Origin: Bacillus halotolerans
GTDB taxonomy: Bacteria; Bacillota; Bacilli; Bacillales; Bacillaceae
Direction: 5' to 3'
Assembly (NCBI RefSeq): GCF_001517105.1
Contig: NZ_LPVF01000012.1
Span: forward strand, 186,001 to 250,000
Length of the DNA: 64,000 nucleotides
Shown one piece after another: positions 52,388-64,000 of the stretch; position 1 is the first letter of the stretch; each line of letters begins with the position of its first letter. The notes beneath the pieces are model-generated. The model searched no databases. It was not told where the DNA came from and saw nothing but the letters and a program-made list of their open reading frames with translations. The translations under genes and the position numbers were made by a program.

Positions 52388-53314
52388 TTATGAATAGGCT
52401 TTAAATTCTTCTTCCGTGCACATCACAAAATGACCTGGTTTTACTTCACGGAATTCCATCTTTTCTCCATCCTTTAATCGATGCACGGACGGATCGTATT
52501 TCTGGCGGACACGATTTCTCTCATAATCCGGGTCAGGAAGCGGAATGGCAGAAAGCAATGATTTTGTATACGGGTGTAGCGGGTTTTCGTAAAGTTCATC
52601 TGCCGGCGCAAGTTCAACCAGCTTTCCGAAATACATCACTCCGATACGGTCGCTGATGTATTTGACCATTGATAAATCATGAGCGATAAACAAGTATGTG
52701 AGCCCTTTTTCCTTTTGGAGTTCTTTCATTAAGTTCACGACCTGTGCCTGAATAGACACATCCAATGCAGAAATCGGTTCATCCGCTATAATAAATTCAG
52801 GATCAACGGCAAGAGCTCTCGCGATCCCGATTCTTTGCCGCTGTCCGCCGGAAAATTCATGCGGATAACGGTTGGCATGCTCCTTGTTTAAACCGACTGT
52901 TTGCAGGAGCTCATGAACCCGCTGCATACGCTCTTTCTTCGTTTTGGTCAGCTTATGAATGTCGAGGCCTTCTGCAATAATATCTGCGACTGTCATTCTC
53001 GGATTCAGCGATGCATATGGGTCCTGGAAAATCATTTGCATTTTGCGGTTGAATTCGAGCAGCTTTTTGCGGGATTTTTTACCGTGAACATTTTCACCGT
53101 TAAACAGCACCTCGCCATCAGTTGCTTCGTACAGCCGAATGATGCTTCGGCCTGTTGTCGATTTACCGCAGCCGGATTCACCAACAAGACCTAATGTTTC
53201 GCCCCTATAGATATCAAACGACAGGTCATCTACGGCTTTAACTGTTCCTCTCGGCGTAACAAAGTGCTGCTTTAAATGTTTGATTTCTAATAGTTTCTCC
53301 GTCAATTTATTCAC
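52388..53314 (-). CDS. oppF: Oligopeptide ABC transporter ATPase OppF
   Basis: 308 residues, GTG start. Walker [10 protein letters not shown] (~43-51), signature [14 protein letters not shown], Walker [15 protein letters not shown]-loop [16 protein letters not shown], and C-terminal OppF-type [10 protein letters not shown]. Starts eight bases inside oppD. Energises oligopeptide uptake. Confidence 0.97.
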   Translation of the reverse strand: MNKLTEKLLEIKHLKQHFVTPRGTVKAVDDLSFDIYRGETLGLVGESGCGKSTTGRSIIRLYEATDGEVLFNGENVHGKKSRKKLLEFNRKMQMIFQDPYASLNPRMTVADIIAEGLDIHKLTKTKKERMQRVHELLQTVGLNKEHANRYPHEFSGGQRQRIGIARALAVDPEFIIADEPISALDVSIQAQVVNLMKELQKEKGLTYLFIAHDLSMVKYISDRIGVMYFGKLVELAPADELYENPLHPYTKSLLSAIPLPDPDYERNRVRQKYDPSVHRLKDGEKMEFREVKPGHFVMCTEEEFKAYS

Positions 53315-54383
53315 CTTCTCTCACTAAGACAGGTTTTTGATACGTATTCGCCAGCGTCCGCATTTTCGCTTTTACCGCTTCAGGCGGCTCTACCTTTGGC
53401 GCATCAGGATGAAGCAGCCACGATTTCACATAATGAGTATCGGAAACCTTAAACATTGGCGGCTCCTGTTCAAAATCAATTTTCATCGCATATGGACTCC
53501 GGAGCGCAAAGGCATCTCCTTTTGGTGGATTTGTCAAATCAGGCGGCGTGCCCGGGATTGCCGTCAGCTGTTCGTCTCCTGAGCTGTCAAGTGTCGGCAT
53601 GGATGCCAGCAGCCCCCAAGTATACGGATGTCTCGGATCGTAGAAAATTTCGTCTACCGTGCCGGTTTCTACAATCTGTCCCGCATACATGACAGCGACG
53701 CGGTCTGCAACGTTTGCCACAACACCGAGATCGTGAGTGATAAAGATAATGGACGTGTCAATTTTCTTTTGTAAATCCTTCATCAACTCCAGAATCTGCG
53801 CTTGTATCGTTACATCAAGAGCAGTTGTCGGCTCATCGGCAATCAGAAGCTTCGGATTCGCTGCAAGCGCCATCGCAATGACGACACGCTGTCTCATCCC
53901 GCCTGAAAACTCGTGCGGAAATTGGTTGACCCGTTTTTCCGGCATTGGGATACCTACTAAATCCAGCAGCTCAACAGCACGTTTTTTCGCAGCTTCCTTT
54001 GAAATGTTTTCGTGTTTAAACAGCACTTCCGTAATTTGTTTGCCGACTTTCATTGTCGGATTTAAAGAGGTCATCGGATCTTGGAATATCATTCCGATCT
54101 CTTTCCCCCGTACATTTTGCATTTCTTTTTCGGACAGCGGCACTAAATCCTTGCCGTCAAATAAAATCTCACCGCGTTTAAAATAACCCGGGGGCATCGG
54201 TATCAGCTTCATGATCGCTTGAGATGTCACACTTTTTCCGGAGCCTGACTCCCCGACGATTGCCAATGTTTCACCTTTATTCAGATGGAAATTCACTCCG
54301 CGGATCGCCTGGACCTCTCCGCCGTATGTTTTAAATGAAATCGCTAAATCTTTTACTTCTAATAGGCGTGTCACCCGTATCAC
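53307..54383 (-). CDS. oppD: Oligopeptide ABC transporter ATPase OppD
   Basis: 358 residues, GTG 54383; a second GTG at 54374 with GGGAG eight bases upstream may be the actual start. Walker A GESGSGKS, signature SGGMRQRVVIAMALA, Walker B LIADEPTTALDVT, and Opp-type C-terminal extension (PPKGDAFALRSPYAMKIDFEQEPPMF) with a possible iron-sulfur/regulatory role absent Cys. Partner of OppF. Confidence 0.97.
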   Translation of the reverse strand: MIRVTRLLEVKDLAISFKTYGGEVQAIRGVNFHLNKGETLAIVGESGSGKSVTSQAIMKLIPMPPGYFKRGEILFDGKDLVPLSEKEMQNVRGKEIGMIFQDPMTSLNPTMKVGKQITEVLFKHENISKEAAKKRAVELLDLVGIPMPEKRVNQFPHEFSGGMRQRVVIAMALAANPKLLIADEPTTALDVTIQAQILELMKDLQKKIDTSIIFITHDLGVVANVADRVAVMYAGQIVETGTVDEIFYDPRHPYTWGLLASMPTLDSSGDEQLTAIPGTPPDLTNPPKGDAFALRSPYAMKIDFEQEPPMFKVSDTHYVKSWLLHPDAPKVEPPEAVKAKMRTLANTYQKPVLVREGE

Positions 54384-54387
54384 TCCC

Positions 54388-55305
54388 TTATTTACGTAAC
54401 TTAGGATCCAATGCGTCTCTTAATCCGTCGCCGACAACGTTAAAACCAAACATGGTAATGCAGATAAAACCGGCAGGGAAAAACAAACGCCACGGATAAT
54501 AGGTCAATGCAGGCAATCCGTCAGAAGCCATCGTTCCCCAGCTTGCAAGAGGAGCCGGAACACCAAGTCCTAAATAGCTTAAAAAGGCTTCTGTAAAAAT
54601 CGCGGTTGGAACAGTCAGTGTCATCGTGACTAAAATAGAGCCCATTGCGTTCGGCACGATATGTTTAAACAGCAGACGGGATGTTTTCGCCCCGAGTGTC
54701 TGCGACGCAAGCACGTATTCCTGGTTCTTCAGCTGCAGCACTTGTCCGCGAACGATTCTGGCCATGTTAATCCAGCCCGTAATCGTCATGGCAATAATAA
54801 TCGTTAACAGCCCTTTCGGAAGAACGACCATCAGCAGGATAACCATTAATAATGAAGGAACAGCCCAAAGGATATCTGCGATACGCATCATAATCTCATC
54901 TGTTCTGCCTCCGCGGAACCCTGAAATACTGCCCCAAATAACACCGATCAGCAAGTCAAGAACAGCGGCTGCGACACCGATAAAGATTGAAATTCGCGCA
55001 CCTACCCATGTACGGACGAAAATGTCCCTTCCTAGATCATCAGTCCCGAACCAGTGATCTTTTGAAGGCGGCTTATCCGCATTTAAGAGATTGGTAGTCG
55101 AATAATCATATTTTGAGAAAACAGGCGCAAAAATCGCCATGAGAATAATGAGAACAATAATAACAAGCCCGACCATCGCAAGCTTATTGCTGCGGAAGCG
55201 TAACATCGCATCTTTCCAGAGGGAAAGGCTCTTTTTACTTATTTTCTCAGCATCGCCGGCATTCGCTGCGGCTGGTTCAAACATGTTTTTTGGAATGTTC
55301 TGCAT
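54388..55305 (-). CDS. oppC: Oligopeptide ABC transporter permease OppC
   Basis: 305 residues; N-terminal OppC cytoplasmic region, TM helix (LAMVGLVIIVLIILMAIFAPVF ~45-65) and BPD-type core with EAA loop ASQTLGAKTSRLLFKHIVPNAMG. Forms the channel with OppB. GAAAGGAGCCTAGGCC site near the start. Confidence 0.96.
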   Translation of the reverse strand: MQNIPKNMFEPAAANAGDAEKISKKSLSLWKDAMLRFRSNKLAMVGLVIIVLIILMAIFAPVFSKYDYSTTNLLNADKPPSKDHWFGTDDLGRDIFVRTWVGARISIFIGVAAAVLDLLIGVIWGSISGFRGGRTDEIMMRIADILWAVPSLLMVILLMVVLPKGLLTIIIAMTITGWINMARIVRGQVLQLKNQEYVLASQTLGAKTSRLLFKHIVPNAMGSILVTMTLTVPTAIFTEAFLSYLGLGVPAPLASWGTMASDGLPALTYYPWRLFFPAGFICITMFGFNVVGDGLRDALDPKLRK

Positions 55306-55308
55306 GGC

Positions 55309-56244
55309 CTAGGCTCCTTTCTTTGCTTTGGAAAGCTTGATTCTTGGATCAATAATGCCGTATAACACGTCTACGATTAATACACACAATAGCAGGATGA
55401 CACTGAAGAACACCGTTACACCCATAATGACCGTATAATCACGGTTTGTAATACTGTTTACGAAGTGTGAACCAAGCCCCGGGATACCAAAAATGGTTTC
55501 AATGATAAAGCTTCCAGTTAAAACTTGAGCGGCCATAGGGCCCATATATGTAACGACTGGCAACAGCGCGTTTCGGATGGCGTGCCGCACTGTAACTGCA
55601 GGACGCGACAGCCCTTTTGCTTTCGCTGTGCGAATATAATCACTGTTTAACACTTCGATCATGCTTGAACGGGAAAGTCTGGCAATAAACGCCATCGGCA
55701 TGGAAGCAAGTGCGATGGAAGGCAAAAAGGTGTATGACCAGGACTCCCACCCCGCGACCGGAAACAGCTCAAGCTTCATGGAGAACACATATTGCAGCAC
55801 AGCCGCCATGATAAAGCTCGGAACTGAAATACCAAAGATCGTTAAAATCGCGACGGTATAATCCTGCCACTTATTATGGTAAAGGGCTGCAATCACCCCA
55901 AACAGTACACCAAACGCTAAAGCGAGGAGAATAGCTTCTGCTCCAAGAGTGAATGAAACGGGGAAACCTGAACTGATCAGGTCATTGACACTCTGACCTT
56001 TATATTTAAATGACGGTCCGAAATCCCACATTGCAACTGATTTCAAATAGCTCGCATATTGTACAAACAGCGGCTTGTCCAAGCCATAATGCGCATTTAA
56101 GTTTGCTTCAATTTCAGGCGGAAGCTTTTTCTCACCCGAAAACGGCCCGCCCGGTGCTGCTTGCATTAAGAAGAATGTCACGGTTACAATCACAAATAAT
56201 GTGATAATCATATAGACTAAGCGTCTTCCAATATATTTTAGCAA
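55309..56244 (-). CDS. oppB: Oligopeptide ABC transporter permease OppB
   Basis: 311 residues; [30 protein letters not shown] is the typical OppB start and [18 protein letters not shown] the EAA loop; ends with [16 protein letters not shown]. Downstream of oppA across a stem-loop that may set the A:BCDF expression ratio. Confidence 0.96.
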   Translation of the reverse strand: MLKYIGRRLVYMIITLFVIVTVTFFLMQAAPGGPFSGEKKLPPEIEANLNAHYGLDKPLFVQYASYLKSVAMWDFGPSFKYKGQSVNDLISSGFPVSFTLGAEAILLALAFGVLFGVIAALYHNKWQDYTVAILTIFGISVPSFIMAAVLQYVFSMKLELFPVAGWESWSYTFLPSIALASMPMAFIARLSRSSMIEVLNSDYIRTAKAKGLSRPAVTVRHAIRNALLPVVTYMGPMAAQVLTGSFIIETIFGIPGLGSHFVNSITNRDYTVIMGVTVFFSVILLLCVLIVDVLYGIIDPRIKLSKAKKGA

Positions 56245-56292
56245 GGGGGAACACCTCCATGATTTTTACATTTTTACAATCCTTCAGTAAGA

Positions 56293-56325
56293 AAGGTATA
56301 TGGGAAATAAGTCCCCATATACCTT
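56293..56325 (-). terminator. Intercistronic stem-loop between oppA and oppB
   Basis: AAGGTATATGGG (56293-56304) pairs with CCCATATACCTT (56314-56325). No long T-run follows, so it may be a partial terminator or an mRNA stabiliser giving excess OppA. Confidence 0.65.
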
Positions 56326-56351
56326 GAGGTTTTTGTTTTCACAAATAAGAC

Positions 56352-57989
56352 TTATTGAAAGTACGCGTTTCTGAAATAAATTTCTCCGGTTCCAGTAATG
56401 ATGGTTCCTTTCAGATTTTCGTCTTGCACCCAAGGAATCGTATAAAAATAAACTGGCGCTACTGGCATTTCATCAATGAAAATACCTTCAGCTTTTTTCA
56501 GCAGCTCAGCACGTTTAGTTGGATCAGTTTCAGTTTGTGACTGGTTCAGAAGTTTTTTGAATTCTGGATTTTCCCAGCCGGTATCGTTATTTCCTCCGTC
56601 TTTGTCACGGAACAGCTCAAGGAAGTTAATCGGATCGTTGAAGTCGCCAAGCCAGCCCATACGGCCGATTTGATAATCTTGGCTGTGAAGCTTATCAATA
56701 TATACATTCCATTCTGAGTTATCAAGCTCTACATCCACGCCTAAATTTTTCTTCCACATTTCTTGCACTGCCTGAGCGATTTTTGCATGTGCATCATCAG
56801 TGTTATAAGACAACTTGATTTTCGGAAGGTCAGATGCCTTGCTTAAGCCCATTTCTTTCAGGCCTTTTTCAAGATATTCTTTTGCCGTTTTGACATCGTT
56901 GTCTTTGTAGTAGCCTTCTTTGTTATCTTCAAATCCCTTCATTGTCGGCGGCACCGCAGCCATTGCCGGGATTTGTTCACCCTGTGTAATGTTTTTAACA
57001 ATCGATTGGCGGTCAATCGCATAAGATAATGCTTTGCGGATATTGACGTTGTCTAACGGCTTTGCTTCAGTATTGAATTTGTACCAATACACACCCGCCA
57101 TCGGCTCAACATGTAAAGAACCGTCTTTTTTCAAGCTAGGCAGAGATTCAGTCGGAAGCTGTCCGAGCGGCAAACCAGCCCAATCAAGTTCACCAGCTTG
57201 GAATTTTTTCAGTTCAGTATTGTCGTTGTTGATCATCACCATATTGATTTTCTTCAGTTTGACTTTGTCTTTATCCCAGTATTGATCATTCTTTTCAAGA
57301 TCGATAGATCCGCTGTGTTTCCATGCCGTCATCTTAAATGGCCCGTTTGACACATAATCGTCTCCGGCATTTGTGTTCCACTTTTTGTTTTTCTCTGCAA
57401 TTTTTTTGTTAATCGGCATATAAGTATAGAATGCTGTTAATTCAGTGAAGTATGGAGTCGGGTTGTTTAGTTCAACCTTTAATGTCTTATCGTTTTCAGC
57501 TTTCACTGCCACATCATCAAGGCTGCCTTTACCGGTATTTGCCGCCTCAGCACCTTTTATGTAGTAGAGCTGGTAAGCGTATTGTGATTCGTTTTTAGGA
57601 TCAAGCGCCCATTTCCATGCATATTCAAAATCTTGCGCTGTGACAGGGTCACCGTTTGACCACTTTGCATCATCACGAATCGTAAACGTATAGGTTTTTC
57701 CATCTTTGCTTGTTTCAATTTTAGAAGCTGCGCCTTCTTCAGGCTCACCCTCTGCATTAATACGTGTCAATCCTTCAAAAGTCTGACGGATAACACCGCC
57801 TGATACCGAGTCATTTGCCAATCCGGGATGTAAGGAGAACGGCTCAGTTTTAATATTAATGTTAAGTGTCGTCTTCCCTTTGCTGTCTTTTTTCCCATCA
57901 CCGTTTGAACCGCTGCCGCCAAAGCCGCATGCGCTCAGCACGAGAGTGAAAATGAGCATTAACGTGACAATCGACCAACGTTTTTTCAT
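56352..57989 (-). CDS. oppA: Oligopeptide-binding lipoprotein OppA
   Basis: 545 residues from ATG 57989 (GGGGGTTTGTGG upstream; the frame extends to 58013). Signal peptide MKKRWSIVTLMLIFTLVL with lipobox LSAC (Cys ~21) for anchoring at the outer membrane face. SBP_bac_5 family core GDPVTAQDFEYAWKWALDP, DNVNIRKALSYAIDRQ. Imports peptides including PhrA/CSF signals in B. subtilis. Confidence 0.97.
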   Translation of the reverse strand: MKKRWSIVTLMLIFTLVLSACGFGGSGSNGDGKKDSKGKTTLNINIKTEPFSLHPGLANDSVSGGVIRQTFEGLTRINAEGEPEEGAASKIETSKDGKTYTFTIRDDAKWSNGDPVTAQDFEYAWKWALDPKNESQYAYQLYYIKGAEAANTGKGSLDDVAVKAENDKTLKVELNNPTPYFTELTAFYTYMPINKKIAEKNKKWNTNAGDDYVSNGPFKMTAWKHSGSIDLEKNDQYWDKDKVKLKKINMVMINNDNTELKKFQAGELDWAGLPLGQLPTESLPSLKKDGSLHVEPMAGVYWYKFNTEAKPLDNVNIRKALSYAIDRQSIVKNITQGEQIPAMAAVPPTMKGFEDNKEGYYKDNDVKTAKEYLEKGLKEMGLSKASDLPKIKLSYNTDDAHAKIAQAVQEMWKKNLGVDVELDNSEWNVYIDKLHSQDYQIGRMGWLGDFNDPINFLELFRDKDGGNNDTGWENPEFKKLLNQSQTETDPTKRAELLKKAEGIFIDEMPVAPVYFYTIPWVQDENLKGTIITGTGEIYFRNAYFQ

Positions 57990-58439
57990 ATCCACAAACC
58001 CCCTAATAATCATTTTTTCAGCTCCTTACGGCTAAATCCTCAGAAATATCAGACAAATGAACCTAAGTTTACATAACTTTTATTCTGTTCCGTCTTTTCT
58101 GATTATTTTTGTAAAAAAGCTGTAACAATAGAGTGAACAAGTTCATTATAATGAAACAAATTCTTTATTGCAATATTATTTTATCAATTTAAAATTTTTA
58201 AACTTCGTTAGTTTTTCTGCCAATAACGCGATATCCTTCTACCGTTTAAAGCATAAATTGATTAAAAACTATTTTAGGAGTTTCCAATCCATATTGCTTT
58301 ATACATATAATATCTAGCTGTTTAACTGCTGAGAGCGGTTATCATTTGGGCGATTTACAACTGTTCTTTTATTTATATCATTACAATTTTCATGCAAAAA
58401 GAACGTTTTTTCAGGATGACAATTGGTTATAATTGATTT

Positions 58440-59723
<1,284 letters not shown>

Positions 59724-59724
59724 C

Positions 59725-59764
59725 AAAAAGACCGCTCTTGCGATTTGCAAGAGCGGTCTTTTTT
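59725..59764. terminator. Bidirectional terminator between trpS and yjbA
   Basis: AAAAAGACCGCTCTTG...CAAGAGCGGTCTTTTTT. Confidence 0.9.
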
Positions 59765-60515
59765 AATTTACCTTTGATTCATTTTCTATTTCCCAAAGCT
59801 TCTCGAAAAAAGGCTGTCCTTTGATCAGGTTTTCGCAAAAAGCCAAATGCTTGTCCGACCAGCCTTCAATGGTTTCGTTATACAGCATGTCCCAAATCTC
59901 TTCAAAGCTCATCCGTTTGATTTGTTCATACATATGCGGGTTCCACTCTGTGTACCAGTAGCCAATCTCCGCACGGTTTTTCAGCCCTTTTAATTGATCC
60001 AGCGCCATAAACATAAGCTGCTTAATTTGCCGCTCTTTTCTCGTTAATCCTCTGACGTGCTCTGGTGCCAATGATAAGATATGATATTCTTTTGAGGACT
60101 CCAGCTTCTTCGGCTCAAATTCATACGTTTCCGGCTCTACATCTTTCACCATTTCATACACGAGCTGCTCCTGCCGCGGGATAAGGCGGCTTTTTCTGAC
60201 AGGGATCGTGTAGCCGATTGTATCAACAGCCAAAATGCCGATTCCGTCCGTCACAACAAAACAATACTCCAGCTTTGTGCGTTCATGATTTTTGCGAATG
60301 TACGACTTTTGATGAACCTCTTCAAGCAAATCTTTTGGAAGCTCTGACAAATCGTTTTCTATGTAATGAAACAATACTGACGGCACCCTTAAGAGAGGCA
60401 CCTGATCCAAAAGCTCAACCGTATCTTCCTTGCGCCATTCATGAAAGTGGCATACATTGTAGCCATTTTCTTCCCCTTCAAACCAATTGACCCACACATC
60501 ATGAAGAAATAACAT
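59763..60515 (-). CDS. yjbA: UPF0736 protein YjbA
   Basis: 250 residues; [38 protein letters not shown] and [16 protein letters not shown] are the UPF0736 family; function unknown. GTTAGAGATG precedes the start. Confidence 0.9.
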   Translation of the reverse strand: MLFLHDVWVNWFEGEENGYNVCHFHEWRKEDTVELLDQVPLLRVPSVLFHYIENDLSELPKDLLEEVHQKSYIRKNHERTKLEYCFVVTDGIGILAVDTIGYTIPVRKSRLIPRQEQLVYEMVKDVEPETYEFEPKKLESSKEYHILSLAPEHVRGLTRKERQIKQLMFMALDQLKGLKNRAEIGYWYTEWNPHMYEQIKRMSFEEIWDMLYNETIEGWSDKHLAFCENLIKGQPFFEKLWEIENESKVN

Positions 60516-60718
60516 CTCTAACCCCTCACTTTATAAAAACTGTTGTCCACAGTATAGGCAAGGTGCAGAGAAATTATTCCATAGAGATTGAGGAAATCTG
60601 GAATAACTGGGTTTCTGTTATAAACACAAAAAGCAGACTTCCTCGTATATTTTCTGACAAAGGAAATCTGCATACTTTAGGAATTCGTTACATTTTCTAA
60701 CGAACATGATTTTCATTT

Positions 60719-61630
60719 TTATTTAATATTTTTGGGATCAAGAGCATCCCGCAAACCGTCACCGACAAAGTTGAAGCACAGCACGGTAATTAAAATAAAT
60801 AGCCCGGGAAATAATGGGTACCACCATGCTTGAATCATCACTGTGAAATTTTGTGCGTCTTGAAGCATATTTCCCCAGCTTGCGATTGGCGGCTGAATCC
60901 CAAAGCCTAAGTAGCTAAGCGCGGACTCAGCGAGAATAACGGAACCTACCTTTAATGTTGCTGACACAATAATCGGCCCTAATGCATTGGGGAGAATATG
61001 TGAAAAGATAATTTTGTGAGTCTTCGTTCCGATTGTTTTAGCAGCCAGAACGTATTCCCTTGAACGAAGCGATAGAAACTCTCCTCTTACCAATCGTGCC
61101 GTTGTTGTCCAGCCGGTGAGACAGAAAATTAAAATCAGTTTGTCCACGCCAGGCTTGAAAATGGTAACCAGCGTGATCAGCAAGAAAATATCCGGAATGG
61201 ATAATACAATGTCGACTAAACGCATAATGACAGCGTCGACAATTCCTCTGAAATAACCTGCTAACGCCCCTAATACAGTTCCGATTAAAATAGAACCGAC
61301 TACAGAAGCAAAACCGACCAATAAAGAGACGCGCGCTCCATACAAAATCCGGCTGAAAATATCGCGGCCGAATTTATCCGTTCCCATCAAATGTTCAAGA
61401 CCCGGCGCTTTATACTTATCAAGCAAGCTTTGCTGCTCTTGGGGATAAGGTGCAATCAAAGGAGCGAAAACAGCCGACATAACAATGATAAACAGAATGA
61501 CGGCACCTAGAATGGCCAGCTTGTTTTTCGAAAATTTTTCCCAGAAGATCTTAGTCATCGTCTCTGGTTTTTTCGAAATGTTTTCTTTCAGTCTGATCTC
61601 CGGCGAGGGAGTTGTTTGCAGCTCTGACAT
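60719..61630 (-). CDS. appC: App oligopeptide ABC transporter permease AppC
   Basis: 303 residues from ATG 61630 (GAGGAGGGAAACAGAG upstream; the frame extends to 61714 within appB). BPD-type permease with EAA loop [21 protein letters not shown]. App transports peptides for B. subtilis competence/sporulation when Opp fails. A hairpin-like region at 60640-60670 follows. Confidence 0.95.
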   Translation of the reverse strand: MSELQTTPSPEIRLKENISKKPETMTKIFWEKFSKNKLAILGAVILFIIVMSAVFAPLIAPYPQEQQSLLDKYKAPGLEHLMGTDKFGRDIFSRILYGARVSLLVGFASVVGSILIGTVLGALAGYFRGIVDAVIMRLVDIVLSIPDIFLLITLVTIFKPGVDKLILIFCLTGWTTTARLVRGEFLSLRSREYVLAAKTIGTKTHKIIFSHILPNALGPIIVSATLKVGSVILAESALSYLGFGIQPPIASWGNMLQDAQNFTVMIQAWWYPLFPGLFILITVLCFNFVGDGLRDALDPKNIK

Positions 61631-61646
61631 CTCTGTTTCCCTCCTC

Positions 61647-62597
61647 TTAATATTCGATCCGCGGATCAACAATCGCGTAAAGGATGTCTGCAACGAGGTT
61701 TCCGACCACGACAAGCACCGCTGAAATTACGGTCATTGCCATAATAACCGGATAATCACGCTGGAATGCCGAATCCACAAACAGTTTTCCCAGCCCCGGC
61801 CAAGTGAAAATCTGCTCTACGACAACCGCTCCACCGATAAAAGAGGGAATCATTAATCCGAAGATCGTAATAACAGGCAATAGCGCATTCCGCAAGCCAT
61901 GCTTAAATAGCACGCGATTTTCTTTAAAGCCTTTTGATCTGGCTGTTCGGATATAGTCTTGGTTTAACACATCAAGCATATTTGACCTTGTATATCTCGT
62001 TAAGCCAGCCATATCTGCCGTAGCTAACACAAATGCGGGTAATAACAAATGATGAATCCGGTCTAATAAGCTAAAATCTGTGTTAAGAGTAGCGACTCCC
62101 CCAGTTGGGAACCAGCCGAGATTTACAGCAAACACCATAATTAAAATCAGTCCAAACCAAAAATTCGGGATCGCTAAACCGATAAATGAAGTAAATGTAA
62201 TGCCATAATCCAGTTTTGAATACGGTTTTTTTGCAGAAATCACACCAAATGGGATTGAAATGATCAGCGCCAAAATCGTCGACACCAGCATAAGGAGGAG
62301 TGTGTTAGGCAGCCTTGCTATAATCAGCTCTGAAACAGGCGTTCCTTTTCTGATAATGGACGTTCCGAAATCCCCTTGAACCATATTGCCGAGCCATTTT
62401 AAATATTGAACGTATTCCGGGTCATTCAGGCCGTATTTTTCAATAAACTGCGCTCTGTCTGCCTGGCTGATGGTAGGGTCCATCATAAGCGTCATCGGGT
62501 CTCCGGGAGCCGCTTTCATAATGACGAAAGACAAAATTGTAATTCCTAATAGGATAGGAATCGAAGATAGCGTTCTTCGAATGATATATGTAACCAT
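61647..62597 (-). CDS. appB: App oligopeptide ABC transporter permease AppB
   Basis: 316 residues from ATG 62597 (AAAGGGGAC upstream). [26 protein letters not shown] start, EAA loop [18 protein letters not shown], and typical [15 protein letters not shown] end. Confidence 0.95.
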   Translation of the reverse strand: MVTYIIRRTLSSIPILLGITILSFVIMKAAPGDPMTLMMDPTISQADRAQFIEKYGLNDPEYVQYLKWLGNMVQGDFGTSIIRKGTPVSELIIARLPNTLLLMLVSTILALIISIPFGVISAKKPYSKLDYGITFTSFIGLAIPNFWFGLILIMVFAVNLGWFPTGGVATLNTDFSLLDRIHHLLLPAFVLATADMAGLTRYTRSNMLDVLNQDYIRTARSKGFKENRVLFKHGLRNALLPVITIFGLMIPSFIGGAVVVEQIFTWPGLGKLFVDSAFQRDYPVIMAMTVISAVLVVVGNLVADILYAIVDPRIEY

Positions 62598-62672
62598 ATT
62601 CTTGTCCCCTTTGTGGTTCTTTTTCAATATAGAAGGGGGAAGGAAATTCGCTCCCTCCCCTTCAAGGGAAAA

Positions 62673-64000
62673 TTATTGGGCAAGCCACCATTTTTCAATC
62701 TGATATAGTGTACGTTTCGGATGATACACATACCCCTCTAAGTTAGCTGGCATCGCCATATGGTTGTTCGGATAATAAAGGAAGGTATACGGCTGATCTT
62801 CAGCAAGCTTTTGGTAAATCTTTTCATAGGCTTTAGAGTATTCGTCACGGTCACTGATCGATTTTGCAGCTTTCAGAAGCTTATCAACCTCTGGATTTTT
62901 GTACCACATATTATTTAAGCCTTTTTCAGACTGGCTTGAATGGAAGATATCGTAATGATCCGGGAAAGTGGACAGACTCCAGCCTAACACCATTGCGTCA
63001 TAGTCCCAATTAGGGGCACTGGTTTGTTCAACAAGCGCACTCCATTCCACGATTTGCGGCGTTACTTTAATACCGACTTTCTTCAGCTGTTCTTGGACAA
63101 CAACTGCAATATCCTCACGCACCTTATTTCCTTGGTTCGTTTTCAGCGTAAACTCGAATTTTTTGCCGTCTTTATCTAAGATGCCGTCACCGTCAGTATC
63201 TTCCCAGCCGGCTTCTTTGAGCATCTTCTTCGCTTTTTTCACGTTGTATTTAAATTTAGGCACTTCTACGCCTTTCGGATAGTTCCAGGAAGCCGGGCTT
63301 TCCGGAATATAAGCGACTTCCGCGTCTCCATCCAATACAGTTTGCACCATCGTTTCACGGTCTAAAGCGGTGGTGAGCGCTTGGCGTACTTTTTTATCTT
63401 TAAAGAGCTCGTTTTTCTCATTCCAGCCGATATATGAGTAGCTCAGCGCCAAGTCTGTTACAACCTTGACATTATTAAACGATTCGGCTGTCTTATAATC
63501 AGTTGACGGAACGTTAAAGAAATCAATATCCCCCGCTTGAAGCTGGGCAACCGCAGCATTGGCATCAGGAATGATTTTATACGTGACACTGTCTAAATAC
63601 GGGCGCCCGTCATAGTAATCATCATTGGCAACGAGCTTGACGTATTGCCCATCTTTCCATTCTTTAAATTTGAAAGGCCCTGAGCCGATTGGATTTTTTC
63701 TGTTAAATTCATTATCTTCAAGCTGCGCAACCGGTACATCTTTTAAAATATGCTCCGGAAGAATGCCGTAGCTGTCTAATGTATTGTTATAGAAGTTAGG
63801 GTCTTTGTATTTCAGGGTAAATAAAACCTCGTAATCTCCCTTTTTCTCTACTGATTTCAGCATTTCAAAGTTAGAGCCGCGCTCACCTTTGTAGTCCTTG
63901 TTCAGCGGGATGTTAAACGTAAATACTACATCGTCAGCAGTAAGTTCTTCTCCGTCATGAAACTTAACGCCTTTTTTGATTTTTACATCATATTTCAGTC
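62673..64000 (-). CDS. appA: App oligopeptide-binding protein AppA, N-terminus outside window
   Basis: The frame is open from stop at 62673 (ending WWLAQ) through 63863 (the first listed start) and on to the right edge, where it reads LKYDVKIKKGVKFHDGEELTADDVVFTF, so the true start lies outside. SBP_bac_5 family substrate-binding protein of the App peptide importer; FHSSQSEKGLNNMWYKNPEVDKLL and GWSLSTFPDHYDIF are in the ligand domain. In B. subtilis 168 appA is inactivated by a frameshift; here no frameshift is seen in the ~442 codons visible. Confidence 0.93.
   Translation of the reverse strand, partial: LKYDVKIKKGVKFHDGEELTADDVVFTFNIPLNKDYKGERGSNFEMLKSVEKKGDYEVLFTLKYKDPNFYNNTLDSYGILPEHILKDVPVAQLEDNEFNRKNPIGSGPFKFKEWKDGQYVKLVANDDYYDGRPYLDSVTYKIIPDANAAVAQLQAGDIDFFNVPSTDYKTAESFNNVKVVTDLALSYSYIGWNEKNELFKDKKVRQALTTALDRETMVQTVLDGDAEVAYIPESPASWNYPKGVEVPKFKYNVKKAKKMLKEAGWEDTDGDGILDKDGKKFEFTLKTNQGNKVREDIAVVVQEQLKKVGIKVTPQIVEWSALVEQTSAPNWDYDAMVLGWSLSTFPDHYDIFHSSQSEKGLNNMWYKNPEVDKLLKAAKSISDRDEYSKAYEKIYQKLAEDQPYTFLYYPNNHMAMPANLEGYVYHPKRTLYQIEKWWLAQ

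Overview
The window is chromosomal DNA of a Bacillus of the B. subtilis group. From about 15 kb to the right end, gene content and order match the B. subtilis app-opp-mecA-spxH-thi-cot-met region read in reverse: yjcL, yjcK, metC-metI, yjcHGF, yjcE, yjcD, spoVIF, yjcZ, yjcA, cotVWXYZ, cotO, fabI, thiD-F-G-S-O-tenI-tenA, yjbQ, prpE, yjbO-nadF-yjbM-yjbL, yjbK-cwlQ, yjbI-spxH, pepF, coiA, mecA, yjbE, spx, yjbC, yjbB, oppFDCBA, trpS, yjbA, appCBA. Protein lengths match that group closely, with enough divergence to suggest a relative of strain 168 (for example the B. velezensis/amyloliquefaciens branch) rather than 168 itself. The species call is inference.

Positions 1-14,975 are the integrase end of a prophage or similar element inserted at the 3' end of a tRNA-Val(GAC) gene. 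From the tRNA leftward it carries a tyrosine integrase with arm-type repeats, a PD-(D/E)XK-like nuclease, a helix-turn-helix replication protein next to an iteron/palindrome cluster (candidate origin), a run of small phage genes, a DnaC-like helicase loader, a DnaB-like helicase and a TOPRIM primase. Next comes a regulatory cassette: two rightward XRE-type repressor genes, an operator palindrome in a divergent promoter region, and an AimR-like HTH/helical-repeat receptor followed by a small secreted-peptide gene (aimP-like). In the position of aimX there is a sigma-factor-like gene split in two frames at a run of seven A. Beyond it a promoter with a perfect 9+1+9 palindrome over its start region drives the leftward genes: small proteins, a coiled-coil protein, a probable ssDNA-binding protein, a nuclease, and a gene cut by the window edge.

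The chromosomal part carries three classic leader regulators: a SAM-I (S-box) riboswitch before metI-metC, a TPP riboswitch before tenA-tenI-thiOSGFD, and a T-box before trpS. fabI has a FapR-like operator. The spore-coat insoluble fraction (cotVWXYZ) and cotO, with small sporulation genes (spoVIF, yjcZ and two tiny neighbours), occupy 24-29 kb. The proteolysis/redox group mecA, spx, spxH/yjbI and coiA lies at 42-50 kb, and two oligopeptide ABC importers (Opp complete, App partial) flank trpS.

The most interesting material is the arbitrium-like cassette at 2.7-5.6 kb with its unusual target gene and operators. Two genes (the sigma-like gene and yjcD) each need a -1 frame change at an A-run; this is either programmed slippage or an assembly/homopolymer artefact and must be settled from reads.
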